The position numbers were made by a program, and so were the translations under genes. 7,749 nucleotides of DNA from Acidobacteriota bacterium (lineage in GTDB: Bacteria > Acidobacteriota > Terriglobia > Terriglobales > Acidobacteriaceae). Location: NCBI GenBank assembly GCA_021798235.1, contig JAJZMO010000354.1, forward strand, positions 1 to 7,749, given 5' to 3'. Every line of letters starts with the position of its first letter. The stretch's first letter is position 1. The notes under the pieces are model-generated. The model made no database searches, was not told where the DNA came from, and saw only the letters and a list, made by a program, of their open reading frames with translations. Positions 1 to 7,749 of this stretch are shown here, in pieces.

Positions 1-1937
1 TGGTCGCAGCCGGTGGATTGCAGCGCGGAGAGCTGCGTGTCCGTCTCAATGCCTTCGGCGATCACATTCATCTTTAAACTGTGGCTGAGGGCGACGATCG
101 ACTGCACAATGGCGTCGGCCTGCGGGTCTTGGCCGAGCGGGGCGATGAAGGAGCGGTCGATTTTGATGGTGTCAAAAGGAAAGCGGCGCAGATACCCCAG
201 GCTGGAGTAGCCAGTGCCGAAGTCGTCGAGCGTGATGTGTACGCCGAGGCGTTTGAGGTCACGCAGCGTGGCGGCGATGGCGTCAAGATTGCCGAGGAAG
301 AGGCTTTCGGTGACCTCCAATTCCAATTGCTCGGGGGGCAGTCCGGTTGCGCGCAGCACCTCGGCGACGGTATCGGCCAGGGAGCCGTGCTGCACCTGCA
401 CGGCAGAGACATTCACGGCGATGCGATAGGGGTGCGGCCAGTGGGCGGCTTCCATGCAGGCGGCCATCATCACCCAGCGGCCAATGGAGAGGATCAAGCC
501 GGTTTCCTCCGCCAGCGGGATGAAGTCCGACGGTGGAATATTGCCCTGCTCCGGATGTTGCCAGCGGACGAGCGCCTCGAAGCCTGCCAGCTCCAAGGAG
601 TTGGTGGCGAACTGGGGTTGGTAATGCAAATAGAGCTGATTGTTTTTGAGCGTATCCTGCAGATCAATCTCCAGGGCGCGACGCTCTTGCAGTCGCAGAT
701 CCATCTCCGGCTCAAAGAAGCAGAAGCTGCTGCCACGGCATTGTTTGGCGCGATAGAGTGCCAGGTCCGCTTTTTGCAGGAGTTCTTCCACGGTGACGCC
801 GTCTTGGGGATAGAGGGCGATGCCAATGCTGGCGCTGACGGCGACCGGATGCGCGCCGATCAGGATCGGCTGCTGCAGAATGTGCAGCAGGCGCGTCGAG
901 AGCGTAGCCGCGCCTTGCGGGGAAAGGCAACGCGGTTGCACCACGGCAAACTCATCGCCGCCCAGGCGGGCAACGGTGTCAATGCGGCGCGTGGCATCTT
1001 GCATGCGGGAGGCGACCTGCACCAGCACATCGTCGCCATTGGCATGGCCGAGCATATCGTTGATGGATTTGAAGCGATCCAGATCGACGTAGAGCAGCGC
1101 CATCGATTGGCCGGTGCGATCGCTCTCTGCCATGGCGCGTTGCAGGCGGTCGTGGAAGAGCAGGCGGTTGGCCAGATTCGTGAGCGCGTCGTGGTGGATG
1201 AGGTGGTCAATGCGCAGCTGCGCCTGCTTGCGCTCCGACAGGTCGCGCACGGCCAGCACCGTGGCTGGCTGGCCCGCATATTCCATGGAGCGGCTGTGTA
1301 CCTCCACGGGACAAAAAGTTCCGTCGCCATTGCGCAGTTCGATCTCCAGAGGACTGTGCGGCGCGGAGCGTAGCAGCTCTTCCAGCGCTTCTTTGGAGGA
1401 GGGTGCGGCCAATTGTGTGATGGTACATTCGCGCAGGGTCTGCGCCGAGAGTCCCAGCAGGACGCAGAAGGGAAGATTCACGTCGAGGATCTGCCCATCG
1501 CGGCAGAGCACGATGCCTTCAAAGGCTCCGTCCGCCAGCTGACGCATCCGCTCCAACTCACGAATGGGTTGAATGTTAATGTGATGATGCAAAAATAGCG
1601 CAACGCTGCCCGCCAGGCCCAACAGCAGACTGAGTGCGATGGGTAGGATTTGCCGTGCTGAATGCGCGCCGGAAGGGGCTGGATCCAAAGCCAGCAGTGT
1701 GATGAGTCCTGTGCAGGCCAGCGTGGCGGCCAGCATCAAAACTGCGGCCCAGTGCCAAGTGCGGCGTTCGAGTTGGTTCGATTGCGCTGCGCGCCGCAGT
1801 AGCCAGTACGCATAGGTGCCGCCTGCGGTCAGCAACAGGAGTGCGGGCAGCATCCAAAGTGGTTGGTGCAGGTGCGGAATGCGGGCGAGCAGAATTTGCA
1901 TGTGCAGCCAACCGTCTGGACAGGGATCTCCACCCAT
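1..1937 (-). CDS. Membrane-bound PAS-GGDEF-EAL cyclic-di-GMP protein (3' end cut off by window edge)
   Basis: Predicted bifunctional c-di-GMP enzyme: the GGDEF domain makes c-di-GMP from two GTP and the EAL domain hydrolyses it to pGpG. I see at least 645 residues. Three hydrophobic helices lie near residues 29-47, 63-84 and 97-117, so it is anchored in the inner membrane. A PAS sensor domain follows (about 135-225), then GGDEF (about 250-405, starting DALTNLANR) with an intact GGDEF at 326-330 and an I-site RRID (317-320). The EAL domain (from about 432) has EAL at 454-456, NVS, EVTES, DDFGTGYS (DD at 571-572), KID and AEGIE (E628). Both active sites therefore look complete, although many tandem proteins use only one; this is inference. 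The last roughly 30 residues lie beyond position 1. The start is uncertain: the ATG ending at 1937 is the first after an in-frame stop (1947-1949) but has no clear Shine-Dalgarno, and an ATG at 1901 is an alternative. Confidence 0.93.
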   Translation of the reverse strand, partial: MGGDPCPDGWLHMQILLARIPHLHQPLWMLPALLLLTAGGTYAYWLLRRAAQSNQLERRTWHWAAVLMLAATLACTGLITLLALDPAPSGAHSARQILPIALSLLLGLAGSVALFLHHHINIQPIRELERMRQLADGAFEGIVLCRDGQILDVNLPFCVLLGLSAQTLRECTITQLAAPSSKEALEELLRSAPHSPLEIELRNGDGTFCPVEVHSRSMEYAGQPATVLAVRDLSERKQAQLRIDHLIHHDALTNLANRLLFHDRLQRAMAESDRTGQSMALLYVDLDRFKSINDMLGHANGDDVLVQVASRMQDATRRIDTVARLGGDEFAVVQPRCLSPQGAATLSTRLLHILQQPILIGAHPVAVSASIGIALYPQDGVTVEELLQKADLALYRAKQCRGSSFCFFEPEMDLRLQERRALEIDLQDTLKNNQLYLHYQPQFATNSLELAGFEALVRWQHPEQGNIPPSDFIPLAEETGLILSIGRWVMMAACMEAAHWPHPYRIAVNVSAVQVQHGSLADTVAEVLRATGLPPEQLELEVTESLFLGNLDAIAATLRDLKRLGVHITLDDFGTGYSSLGYLRRFPFDTIKIDRSFIAPLGQDPQADAIVQSIVALSHSLKMNVIAEGIETDTQLSALQSTGCD

Positions 1938-2024
1938 CCGTTTACGCTATCGGCGCGCACGGGAATTGCTTTACGCAATGGGGGAGTGCCCAGATAGGTT
2001 CGCTGCAGCGCGTCCGGGCTGGAT

Positions 2025-2471
2025 TTATGCGCCGGGGTGTTGCAGGTCGATGCTCTTCCACTCCCCGCGCTCGATGCCGTCACGAATCTGCTGGGGCGTC
2101 CAGCCTTTCTGCGTCATGCGATAGGCGTAGAGACCCTCCTTGGCGCAGGTGGAGCATTCGGCACCGTGGAGACCTTCAAAACAACTGCGCAGGCTGGTGT
2201 GGCCCAGAGCGCGGTCACAGCGGCAGTAGCAGGGGAGTTGGTAGAGTACGTTGGGAATTTTGGCTGCGTCTTTGTAAACCTGTACCTGCCACGGATACAC
2301 AAAGGAGGGGCCGGTCAGTTGTTTGCCTGCGAGGATGTGCGGCAGCTTCTTGGCTGGCTGCGGAGCGGCTTCATGGTACGCTGGCAGGTCTTCCGCCGGG
2401 TTTGTCCATTGTGCTGAAGCTCCCAAGGTAACCAAAGCCAATCCCAAAGGGATCCATATCTGTCGCCGCAT
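2025..2471 (-). CDS. Exported PCYCGC-type / CYCXC family cysteine-motif protein
   Basis: A 148-residue protein of unknown function. It starts with a typical signal peptide: MRRQ, a hydrophobic stretch to about residue 17, and an ASA|QW cleavage site after residue 20, so the mature protein is probably periplasmic. The core is PCYCRC (residues 80-85) followed by GHTSLRSCFEG, then CSTC (C106, C109): six cysteines in all plus a conserved-looking His91. This spacing fits the family known from its PCYCGC motif (also described as CYCXC, some members carrying selenocysteine). Here all motif positions are Cys codons (TGC/TGT), so it is the non-seleno form. The cysteine cluster suggests metal or heme binding or redox activity, which is inference. 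The C-terminal helix (WTPQQIRDGIERGEW) resembles the usual family tail. The start at 2471 is fixed by AGAGGAGA just upstream; the frame is open further upstream but overlaps the divergent gene. It sits 87 bp upstream of the GGDEF-EAL gene on the same strand and may be cotranscribed. Confidence 0.85.
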   Translation of the reverse strand: MRRQIWIPLGLALVTLGASAQWTNPAEDLPAYHEAAPQPAKKLPHILAGKQLTGPSFVYPWQVQVYKDAAKIPNVLYQLPCYCRCDRALGHTSLRSCFEGLHGAECSTCAKEGLYAYRMTQKGWTPQQIRDGIERGEWKSIDLQHPGA

Positions 2472-2806
2472 GGCCAATTCTCCTCTGCTGCGTATTGTAA
2501 GCGCGCCGATAGACAAAACGTCAACTGCTGGCGCAGCAAGGAGATGGCTGGGCTGGGGTTCCCACGGTGCTCTACCAAAGTAACCAGTATGGATAACTTG
2601 TGTGCTAAAAACTACAGAAAAAATCGAAAATATCGCTTGTAGTCCGAGAAGTTCCGCGCATACTGGCGATATGGACAAAGTACACCTGATGCTTTTGACG
2701 CTTTTGTTGCTGCCCTCGGTTCTTGGAAGGATGGGACGGGCAACTCCGGAACGCGTACCGCTGCGCACACGACGCTCTTCGCTTCGCCGTACACGGTAGA
2801 GGCCCC
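2472..2806. other. Divergent intergenic region
   Basis: About 335 bp separate the two divergent start codons, so promoters for both directions should lie here. The leftward one is proposed at 2494-2524. For the rightward diguanylate cyclase gene I see no convincing promoter. TTGTAG (2637-2642) with CATACT 16 bp downstream is a weak candidate. The stretch 2609-2640 is AT-richer than its surroundings. No RNA gene or repeat was recognised. Confidence 0.5.
2494..2524 (-). promoter_or_regulatory. Candidate sigma70 promoter of the cysteine-motif gene
   Basis: On the minus strand TTGACG (2524-2519) is followed after 19 bp by TACAAT (2499-2494). The -10 box matches 5 of 6 consensus bases and the -35 box also 5 of 6, but the spacer is 2 bp longer than ideal. 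The transcript would begin near 2487 and give a leader of about 16 nt containing the Shine-Dalgarno AGAGGAGA. This is a match by eye only. Confidence 0.45.
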
Positions 2807-4069
2807 ATGCTGAACTACTCCGTTCTGCCGGACTTGGTTGCGCTCGCTGCTCTGGTAGCCGTCTTTCGCTCCATGTTGCGGCGCCATGCGGGCGAGCAAC
2901 TCGATCGCTGGCTGATTGGCTGGATCTTGGCACTGGCCTACTTCTGCGTATTGCTTTTCGACGTGGGGACCGGCGTGCGCGAGCGCGCCATTCATACACT
3001 GGCCATGCTGCTGATGGAGCTGGCCGGCATTACTTTTCTTCGCGCCTGCTCCCGCTTTGATGTACTCAGTGAACAACCCATTCCTGCCTGGATTTGGGTC
3101 GCGGGCTTACTGGCCTATACGGCATGCGCGGATTTTGCTATTGCGATCTGGCAGGTGTATGCAGTGGCAGTCATCCTGATCGCATTGGGCGCAACCCTGC
3201 TGCACGGTCGCACGCACGGGCATCGCACCCTCGGCCAGCGCGTCTTCAGCTTGGCTGCCTCCTACATTCTGGTTGCGGCGCTGGTTGTGCTCCTCTGGCT
3301 GCGTCAGCCCCACTATGGCGCGGAAGCCATTATGGTCTGGCTGTATCTGATGTCTGCCATTCGCTTTGCCCAGCACTGGCCCCGCAAAACGGCAGGCGTG
3401 TTGGTAACGGTTTCGGGCTTCTTGGCTATGGCGTTGCTGCACCCCGCTGCCTGGCTGCTGGGATCCCTGATCCCCGGCTTCCGTATCGGACATGAGGTCT
3501 GGAATATCCCCAAGTTCATCGCGGCGCTGGGAATTCTGCTGACATTTTTGGAGCAACAAATCGATCGCGCCGAGCACCTGGCCTTGCACGATCCGCTGAC
3601 CGGGCTGCCGAATCGCAGGCTGTTTGAGGATCGGATTGAGAAAACCTTGCAGCGCGCCGAGCGCAACCAGACGCTGGCCGCCGTTTTGATCGTCGACATG
3701 GACGAATTCAAAAAAATTAACGATACCTATGGACACGCAGTGGGCGATGCGGTGCTCTGCGCTGCGTCGGAACGCATGCGGCTCCGGTTGCGCAAGGCCG
3801 ACACCGTGGCTCGCACGGGCGGCGATGAATTCACGATTTTGCTCTCCGAGTTGACCGAGCCGCAACATGCGACCCATCTTGCGCGCACCATTGCAGAATC
3901 CCTGCAGCAGCCGGTGACCGTGGAGGGATTGACGCTGCGCGCCTCTGGCAGCATTGGCGTGGCCGTCTTTCCCAACGATGCGCAGAGCGCCGACGCACTG
4001 TGCGCCCTGGCCGATGCGGGCATGTATGCAGCCAAGCGCCGCAGAAAAATTGCGCAGCCCGCAAACTGA
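2807..4069 (+). CDS. Multi-pass membrane diguanylate cyclase (GGDEF)
   Basis: Predicted diguanylate cyclase of 420 residues. Residues 1 to about 250 form an array of seven or eight hydrophobic helices with short loops, resembling an integral-membrane sensor, but I cannot assign it to a named MASE or 7TM family. The catalytic domain runs from about 262 (DPLTGLPNRR) and includes the metal-binding DMDEF followed by KKIND, TYGHAVGD, the I-site RKAD (329-332) and an intact TGGDEF (GGDEF at 338-342), ending SIGVAVFP and DAGMYAAKRR. All residues needed for synthesis and product inhibition are visible, so it is probably active. The input signal is unknown. The start at 2807 is chosen because AGAGG lies 4 bp upstream and the protein then begins directly with the first hydrophobic helix. 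An in-frame ATG at 2723 would add 28 residues of non-membrane, low-quality sequence. It is divergent from the cysteine-motif gene. No terminator with a T-tract follows on this strand. Confidence 0.93.
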   Translation: MLNYSVLPDLVALAALVAVFRSMLRRHAGEQLDRWLIGWILALAYFCVLLFDVGTGVRERAIHTLAMLLMELAGITFLRACSRFDVLSEQPIPAWIWVAGLLAYTACADFAIAIWQVYAVAVILIALGATLLHGRTHGHRTLGQRVFSLAASYILVAALVVLLWLRQPHYGAEAIMVWLYLMSAIRFAQHWPRKTAGVLVTVSGFLAMALLHPAAWLLGSLIPGFRIGHEVWNIPKFIAALGILLTFLEQQIDRAEHLALHDPLTGLPNRRLFEDRIEKTLQRAERNQTLAAVLIVDMDEFKKINDTYGHAVGDAVLCAASERMRLRLRKADTVARTGGDEFTILLSELTEPQHATHLARTIAESLQQPVTVEGLTLRASGSIGVAVFPNDAQSADALCALADAGMYAAKRRRKIAQPAN

Positions 4070-4131
4070 TTGCCGCTGCTCCAAACGTAGGGCACGCACG
4101 GAATCGCAATCTACGGAAAATCAACAAGCAC

Positions 4132-4162
4132 AAAAAAACGGCACGAACGTGAGTTCGTGCCG
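4132..4162 (-). terminator. Strong intrinsic terminator for leftward transcription
   Basis: A perfect 10-bp inverted repeat (CGGCACGAAC at 4139-4148, GTTCGTGCCG at 4153-4162) encloses a 4-nt loop. On the minus strand it is followed immediately by seven T residues (complement of 4132-4138), the textbook form of a Rho-independent terminator. On the plus strand there is no T-run after it, so it is not an efficient terminator for the diguanylate cyclase that ends 62 bp to the left, although the hairpin could protect that mRNA's 3' end. No clear minus-strand gene lies just upstream. Confidence 0.8.
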
Positions 4163-4469
4163 GGAGGCCAGTGACGCAATTCCATCGGGAGCGGCGCAGG
4201 TCCAGTGCACCATAAATCCCTGACTTTTTTAGTATGCCACAGGTATTCCATTTTTGGTAGATAAAATCAAATAAATAATATATTTTTTATATTTGGGCCG
4301 GGCTGAGAAGATACGCCAAAACGTTAAATGCTGTAAATTGTTTTTTATCAACAATTTGATTGAATGTTTATCCGGGGCAATGGGGAGCGCGTTCCTCAAG
4401 ACGTCGGCACAAATATGGCATACTGGCGCTAGAAATCCACAGCCGGTGCACTCGGAGGGTAGGCTACAG
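4163..4469. other. AT-rich intergenic region, possible leftward small-RNA unit
   Basis: No protein gene is supported here. The stretch 4250-4300 is markedly AT-rich in an otherwise GC-rich window, consistent with promoter or UP-element DNA. On the minus strand it contains TTGATT (4270-4265), and extended -10-like TGTGGCATACT ends at 4231. A transcript starting near here and running left would reach the terminator at 4132-4162 after about 70-110 nt, the size of a small RNA. The right part would hold the promoter of the small membrane protein gene, but I see no box that stands out. Confidence 0.4.
4335..4357. repeat. Perfect inverted repeat, possible operator
   Basis: AAATTGTT (4335-4342) and AACAATTT (4350-4357) form perfect 8-bp arms around 7 nt. 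An AT-rich palindrome of about 23 bp upstream of a gene is the usual form of a dimeric repressor site. It could also form a weak hairpin in RNA. No regulator is identified. Confidence 0.4.
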
Positions 4470-4721
4470 ATGGAGGAAGAAGACCCAATGCAGGCAGATG
4501 CAGTCCCCGGCGGGGCTGGCGATGAAAGAGGTTCTGCGACTGTGAACACGGAAGCAATCCAGCGGGTTGCCCAAGCTGGAAAAGGGCCGGGCACGCGGGG
4601 GCGGGGATGGAAGACCGCACTACTTTTGGGCGGATCGGTGCTGTTGGGGGCAGCGGCGGTGTCCTTGTGGAATCGGCGCAGCGTGGCGAAATTGCGTCGG
4701 CAGGCTCGTGAGTTGCAATGA
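4470..4721 (+). CDS. Hypothetical small single-pass membrane protein
   Basis: An 83-residue frame that I do not recognise. The N-terminal half is acidic and rich in Gly, Ala and Glu. Then a basic stretch (GKGPGTRGRGWK) precedes one hydrophobic helix (ALLLGGSVLLGAAAVSLW), and the C-terminus is short and very basic (NRRSVAKLRRQARELQ). The charge pattern suggests one transmembrane anchor flanked by positive residues on both sides, so topology is unclear. Two starts are about equally good: ATG 4470 with GGAGG at 4454-4458, and ATG 4488 with GGAGG at 4472-4476 (77 residues). The frame stays open upstream, but that part is AT-rich and not protein-like. It lies alone between the orphan terminator and the rRNA promoter, with no terminator visible after it. 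No function can be assigned, and it could be a chance frame. Confidence 0.55.
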   Translation: MEEEDPMQADAVPGGAGDERGSATVNTEAIQRVAQAGKGPGTRGRGWKTALLLGGSVLLGAAAVSLWNRRSVAKLRRQARELQ

Positions 4722-5175
4722 AATTTTTATTTTGACAATGGAAATCAAGACGGAAGCAACGCAGAGTCGGAGACGATCGGCAAAGAATTCCAGAAAACCA
4801 CCAAGCGAATCGAAAGAAAATGGAGTATTTTCGCAAATCGGATGCACGCTTACAGCACGCCAGGCGTGCACAATCCCACGTTTTCCAGAGATGAAGACAC
4901 TTTTCAACAAGAACAATCTTGCACAGGGAGCAACAATCCTGTAATCTGACTTTGGTCGTTGAAGTGCTTGCGCTTCCGGCCAGTCCGAAAAGGGGCGCTT
5001 GGGTAGTGTGGAAAGCGACCTTCCGATTCACTCGGCAGTGAATCCAGCCTGACAGGGTTGAGGAAATTTTCGCACGGGGTGCGAGAGACGACTGAGAAGT
5101 CGTGCGCCGGTTCTTCTGGTTTCGCTCAGCAAATATGCGGGTGAAAAAGAAAAACAAAAAAAGAGCCGAAGTTGC
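4722..5175. other. Structured non-coding region upstream of the rRNA promoter
   Basis: No convincing gene in 450 bp. The segment 4961-5106 is dense in short perfect hairpins: GAAGTG/CGCTTC with a CTTG loop (4961-4976), GATTCACT/AGTGAATC with a CGGC loop (5025-5044), CGCAC/GTGCG (5071-5083) and ACGACT/AGTCGT with a GAGA loop (5088-5103). None is followed by a T-run, so these are not intrinsic terminators. They could be part of a longer rRNA leader if transcription starts upstream, or an independent RNA. An A-rich tract (5143-5162) lies just before the main promoter. Confidence 0.5.
4919..4945 (+). promoter_or_regulatory. Possible upstream rRNA promoter
   Basis: TTGCAC (4919-4924) and TGTAAT (4940-4945) are separated by 15 bp, slightly short. 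The motif TAATCTGA around the -10 box also occurs at the stronger promoter 5176-5203, which hints at a tandem promoter pair as is common upstream of rrn operons. Weak evidence on its own. Confidence 0.3.
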
Positions 5176-5203
5176 TTGACAGCAAGGCTCACGGATTGAT
5201 AAT
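5143..5203 (+). promoter_or_regulatory. Main rRNA operon promoter with A-rich UP element
   Basis: TTGACA (5176-5181, perfect -35) and GATAAT (5198-5203, 5 of 6 for -10) are separated by 16 bp. Directly upstream, 5143-5162 is almost pure adenine, like the UP elements that bind the RNA polymerase alpha subunit at strong rRNA promoters. Transcription should start near 5210, giving a leader of about 275 nt before mature 16S rRNA. Confidence 0.75.
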
Positions 5204-5270
5204 CTGAAAAACGTTGCGCCTAGCAAGGAAATGCGCTGGGAATCAGCAACGGATTCAGAAACAAGTTCGA

Positions 5271-5297
5271 GGACGCGCTGGTCTCAGACCGGCGTCC
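5271..5297 (+). other. rRNA leader hairpin
   Basis: GGACGC (5271-5276) and GGTC (5280-5283) pair with GACC (5287-5290) and GCGTCC (5292-5297), closing a TCA loop with a small asymmetric internal loop. It gives ten base pairs in the untranslated leader, immediately before a second hairpin and the boxA motif. Confidence 0.55.
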
Positions 5298-5298
5298 C

Positions 5299-5346
5299 GA
5301 TCCAAAAATCAAAGCTCAGGCTCTGATTTCAGGATCTTTGAAAACT
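5299..5346 (+). promoter_or_regulatory. 16S leader antitermination site: hairpin plus boxA
   Basis: GATCC (5299-5303) and AAATCA (5306-5311) pair with TGATTT (5324-5329) and GGATC (5332-5336). This hairpin is followed by, and overlaps, GATCTTTGAAAACT (5333-5346), a close match to bacterial rRNA boxA motifs (for example CTTTGAAAAC in Bacillus). BoxA RNA binds NusB/NusE and lets RNA polymerase read through long untranslated rRNA. The order hairpin then boxA matches boxB-boxA in E. coli rrn leaders. The hairpin base shares the first bases of boxA, so the two may compete (inference). Confidence 0.65.
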
Positions 5347-5483
5347 TAGATTGAACGTGCCAGTCGTGAGAGGCCAAAAAGAATTGGTTTGGTCATTCTC
5401 ACAAGGTAAAGCCTGCGAGGTTTCGAGCTTCGCAGGAGCTACGAGGCTCCCGACCTCCGTCGGGTGGCCAGTGGCAACAGGTT

Positions 5484-7338
<1,855 letters not shown>

Positions 7339-7348
7339 TTTCAAGCTT

Positions 7349-7424
7349 GGGGCTGTAGCTCAGCTGGGAGAGCACCTGCTTTGCAAGCAGGGGGTCACCG
7401 GTTCGATCCCGGTCAGCTCCACCA
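7349..7424 (+). tRNA. tRNA-Ala (anticodon UGC)
   Basis: A 76-nt cloverleaf with encoded CCA (7422-7424). The acceptor GGGGCTG (7349-7355) pairs with CAGCTCC (7414-7420) and includes the G3:U70 wobble that alanyl-tRNA synthetase recognises. The anticodon stem CCTGC/GCAGG encloses TTTGCAA with TGC at 7382-7384. It is separated from tRNA-Ile by only 10 nt and is processed from the same rRNA precursor. Confidence 0.97.
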
Positions 7425-7749
7425 AGCCGCACAAACTGGAAAAGAATTTGCTGGAAGCTGGATCGCAGTGCCTTCGGGTAGGTGGTCGAGTTTCGAGCAA
7501 GCCGGGCGGAAACGCTCGATGTTCGAAGCGCCCCAGGGCGCAGAGTTGAACTGAAATTCAAGTTCAACATTGGATGTTTGACAACAGGATAGATTGGGTA
7601 GTTGTAACTACAAGGCTGAGCAACGTCTCCGCAAGGAGAAGTTGTGAAGTTGAGTGTCTTTAGATCTACAAGAATTGGAACGCGATGTGCGGCTTGCCGC
7701 AATGCGTGTTCCACTGGCGGATAGAGTTACATTCGCAGTGAGCGATTGC
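7425..7749 (+). other. tRNA-Ala to 23S spacer (23S not reached)
   Basis: Transcribed spacer without a gene; the conserved 23S 5' start is not found before the window ends. It has several clear RNA hairpins: GTTGAACT/AGTTCAAC (7545-7568); CAAC-TCTCC/GGAGA-GTTG with a GCAA tetraloop and one G-A mismatch (7621-7644); and a long helix 7677-7712 (8 bp with one G-U, a 3x3 internal loop, 5 bp, CTTG tetraloop). These are probably precursor elements for 23S maturation and antitermination. Confidence 0.7.
7545..7585 (+). promoter_or_regulatory. 23S leader antitermination site: hairpin plus boxA
   Basis: A perfect 8-bp hairpin (7545-7552 with 7561-7568) is followed 3 nt later by GGATGTTTGACAAC (7572-7585). 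This matches 12 of 14 bases of the 16S-leader boxA segment GGATCTTTGAAAAC (5332-5345). A second boxA before 23S is the usual arrangement for keeping polymerase antiterminated. Confidence 0.6.

Noticed and set aside
81..1373. A 430-residue plus-strand frame opposite the GGDEF-EAL gene.
   Set aside because: The minus-strand frame shows complete PAS, GGDEF and EAL motifs; the plus frame is a GC-rich shadow without recognisable domains.
2472..2999. Upstream extension of the cysteine-motif gene to a 324-residue protein.
   Set aside because: A clear signal peptide and Shine-Dalgarno mark the start at 2471, and the extension would overlap the divergent diguanylate cyclase gene antisense.
3107..4099. 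A 330-residue minus-strand frame opposite the diguanylate cyclase.
   Set aside because: The plus-strand frame has all GGDEF-domain motifs and membrane helices; this one is its antisense shadow.
4121..4213. A 30-codon minus-strand mini-ORF starting MVHWTC with an AGGG just upstream.
   Set aside because: It reads through the terminator hairpin and T-run, so translation would disrupt it; too short to support, though it could be tested together with the small-RNA idea.
4732..4737. A perfect TTGACA box after the small membrane gene.
   Set aside because: No -10-like hexamer at 15-19 bp downstream.
4739..4944. A plus-strand frame starting MEIKTEATQ after the small membrane gene.
   Set aside because: No ribosome binding site (AT-rich ATTTTTATTTTGACA precedes it) and no protein-like features.
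4429..5226. A 265-residue minus-strand frame across the rRNA promoter region, and a shorter minus frame at 4229-4594 that might have fed the orphan terminator.
   Set aside because: No Shine-Dalgarno, Cys- and Ser-rich low-quality composition, and they run antisense to the rRNA promoter or the better small plus-strand gene.

Overview
The window is a chromosomal segment of an Acidobacteriota bacterium. The 16S rRNA gene carries GATCCTGGCTCAGAATC (5498-5514), the classic Acidobacterium-group signature at its 5' end. The protein-coding part is GC-rich, as expected for soil Terriglobia. Subdivision 1 or 3 seems likely from memory of V-region character, but I could not align it. No plasmid, phage, IS or CRISPR sequence is visible, and the layout is that of an ordinary rRNA-operon neighbourhood.

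Left half (1-4069): three protein genes. A membrane-anchored PAS-GGDEF-EAL protein runs leftward off the window edge. Upstream of it on the same strand is a small exported six-cysteine protein with a PCYCRC motif (PCYCGC / CYCXC family). Divergent from these is a multi-pass membrane diguanylate cyclase. Both cyclic-di-GMP proteins keep the catalytic residues and the allosteric RxxD I-site, so this is a small c-di-GMP signalling neighbourhood.

Middle (4070-5480): mostly non-coding. It holds a strong intrinsic terminator pointing leftward with no obvious gene feeding it, an AT-rich island with a perfect inverted repeat, a short hypothetical single-pass membrane protein gene, a cluster of hairpins, and a very good sigma70-type promoter with an A-rich upstream element. 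That promoter starts an approximately 275-nt rRNA leader with hairpins and a boxA antitermination motif.

Right half (5484-7749): the start of a standard rrn operon: complete 16S rRNA, spacer, tRNA-Ile(GAU), tRNA-Ala(UGC) and the spacer towards 23S, which is not reached. The second spacer repeats the hairpin-then-boxA arrangement seen in the 16S leader. The most open questions are the orphan leftward terminator (possible small RNA), the structured region upstream of the rRNA promoter, and the function of the cysteine-motif protein.
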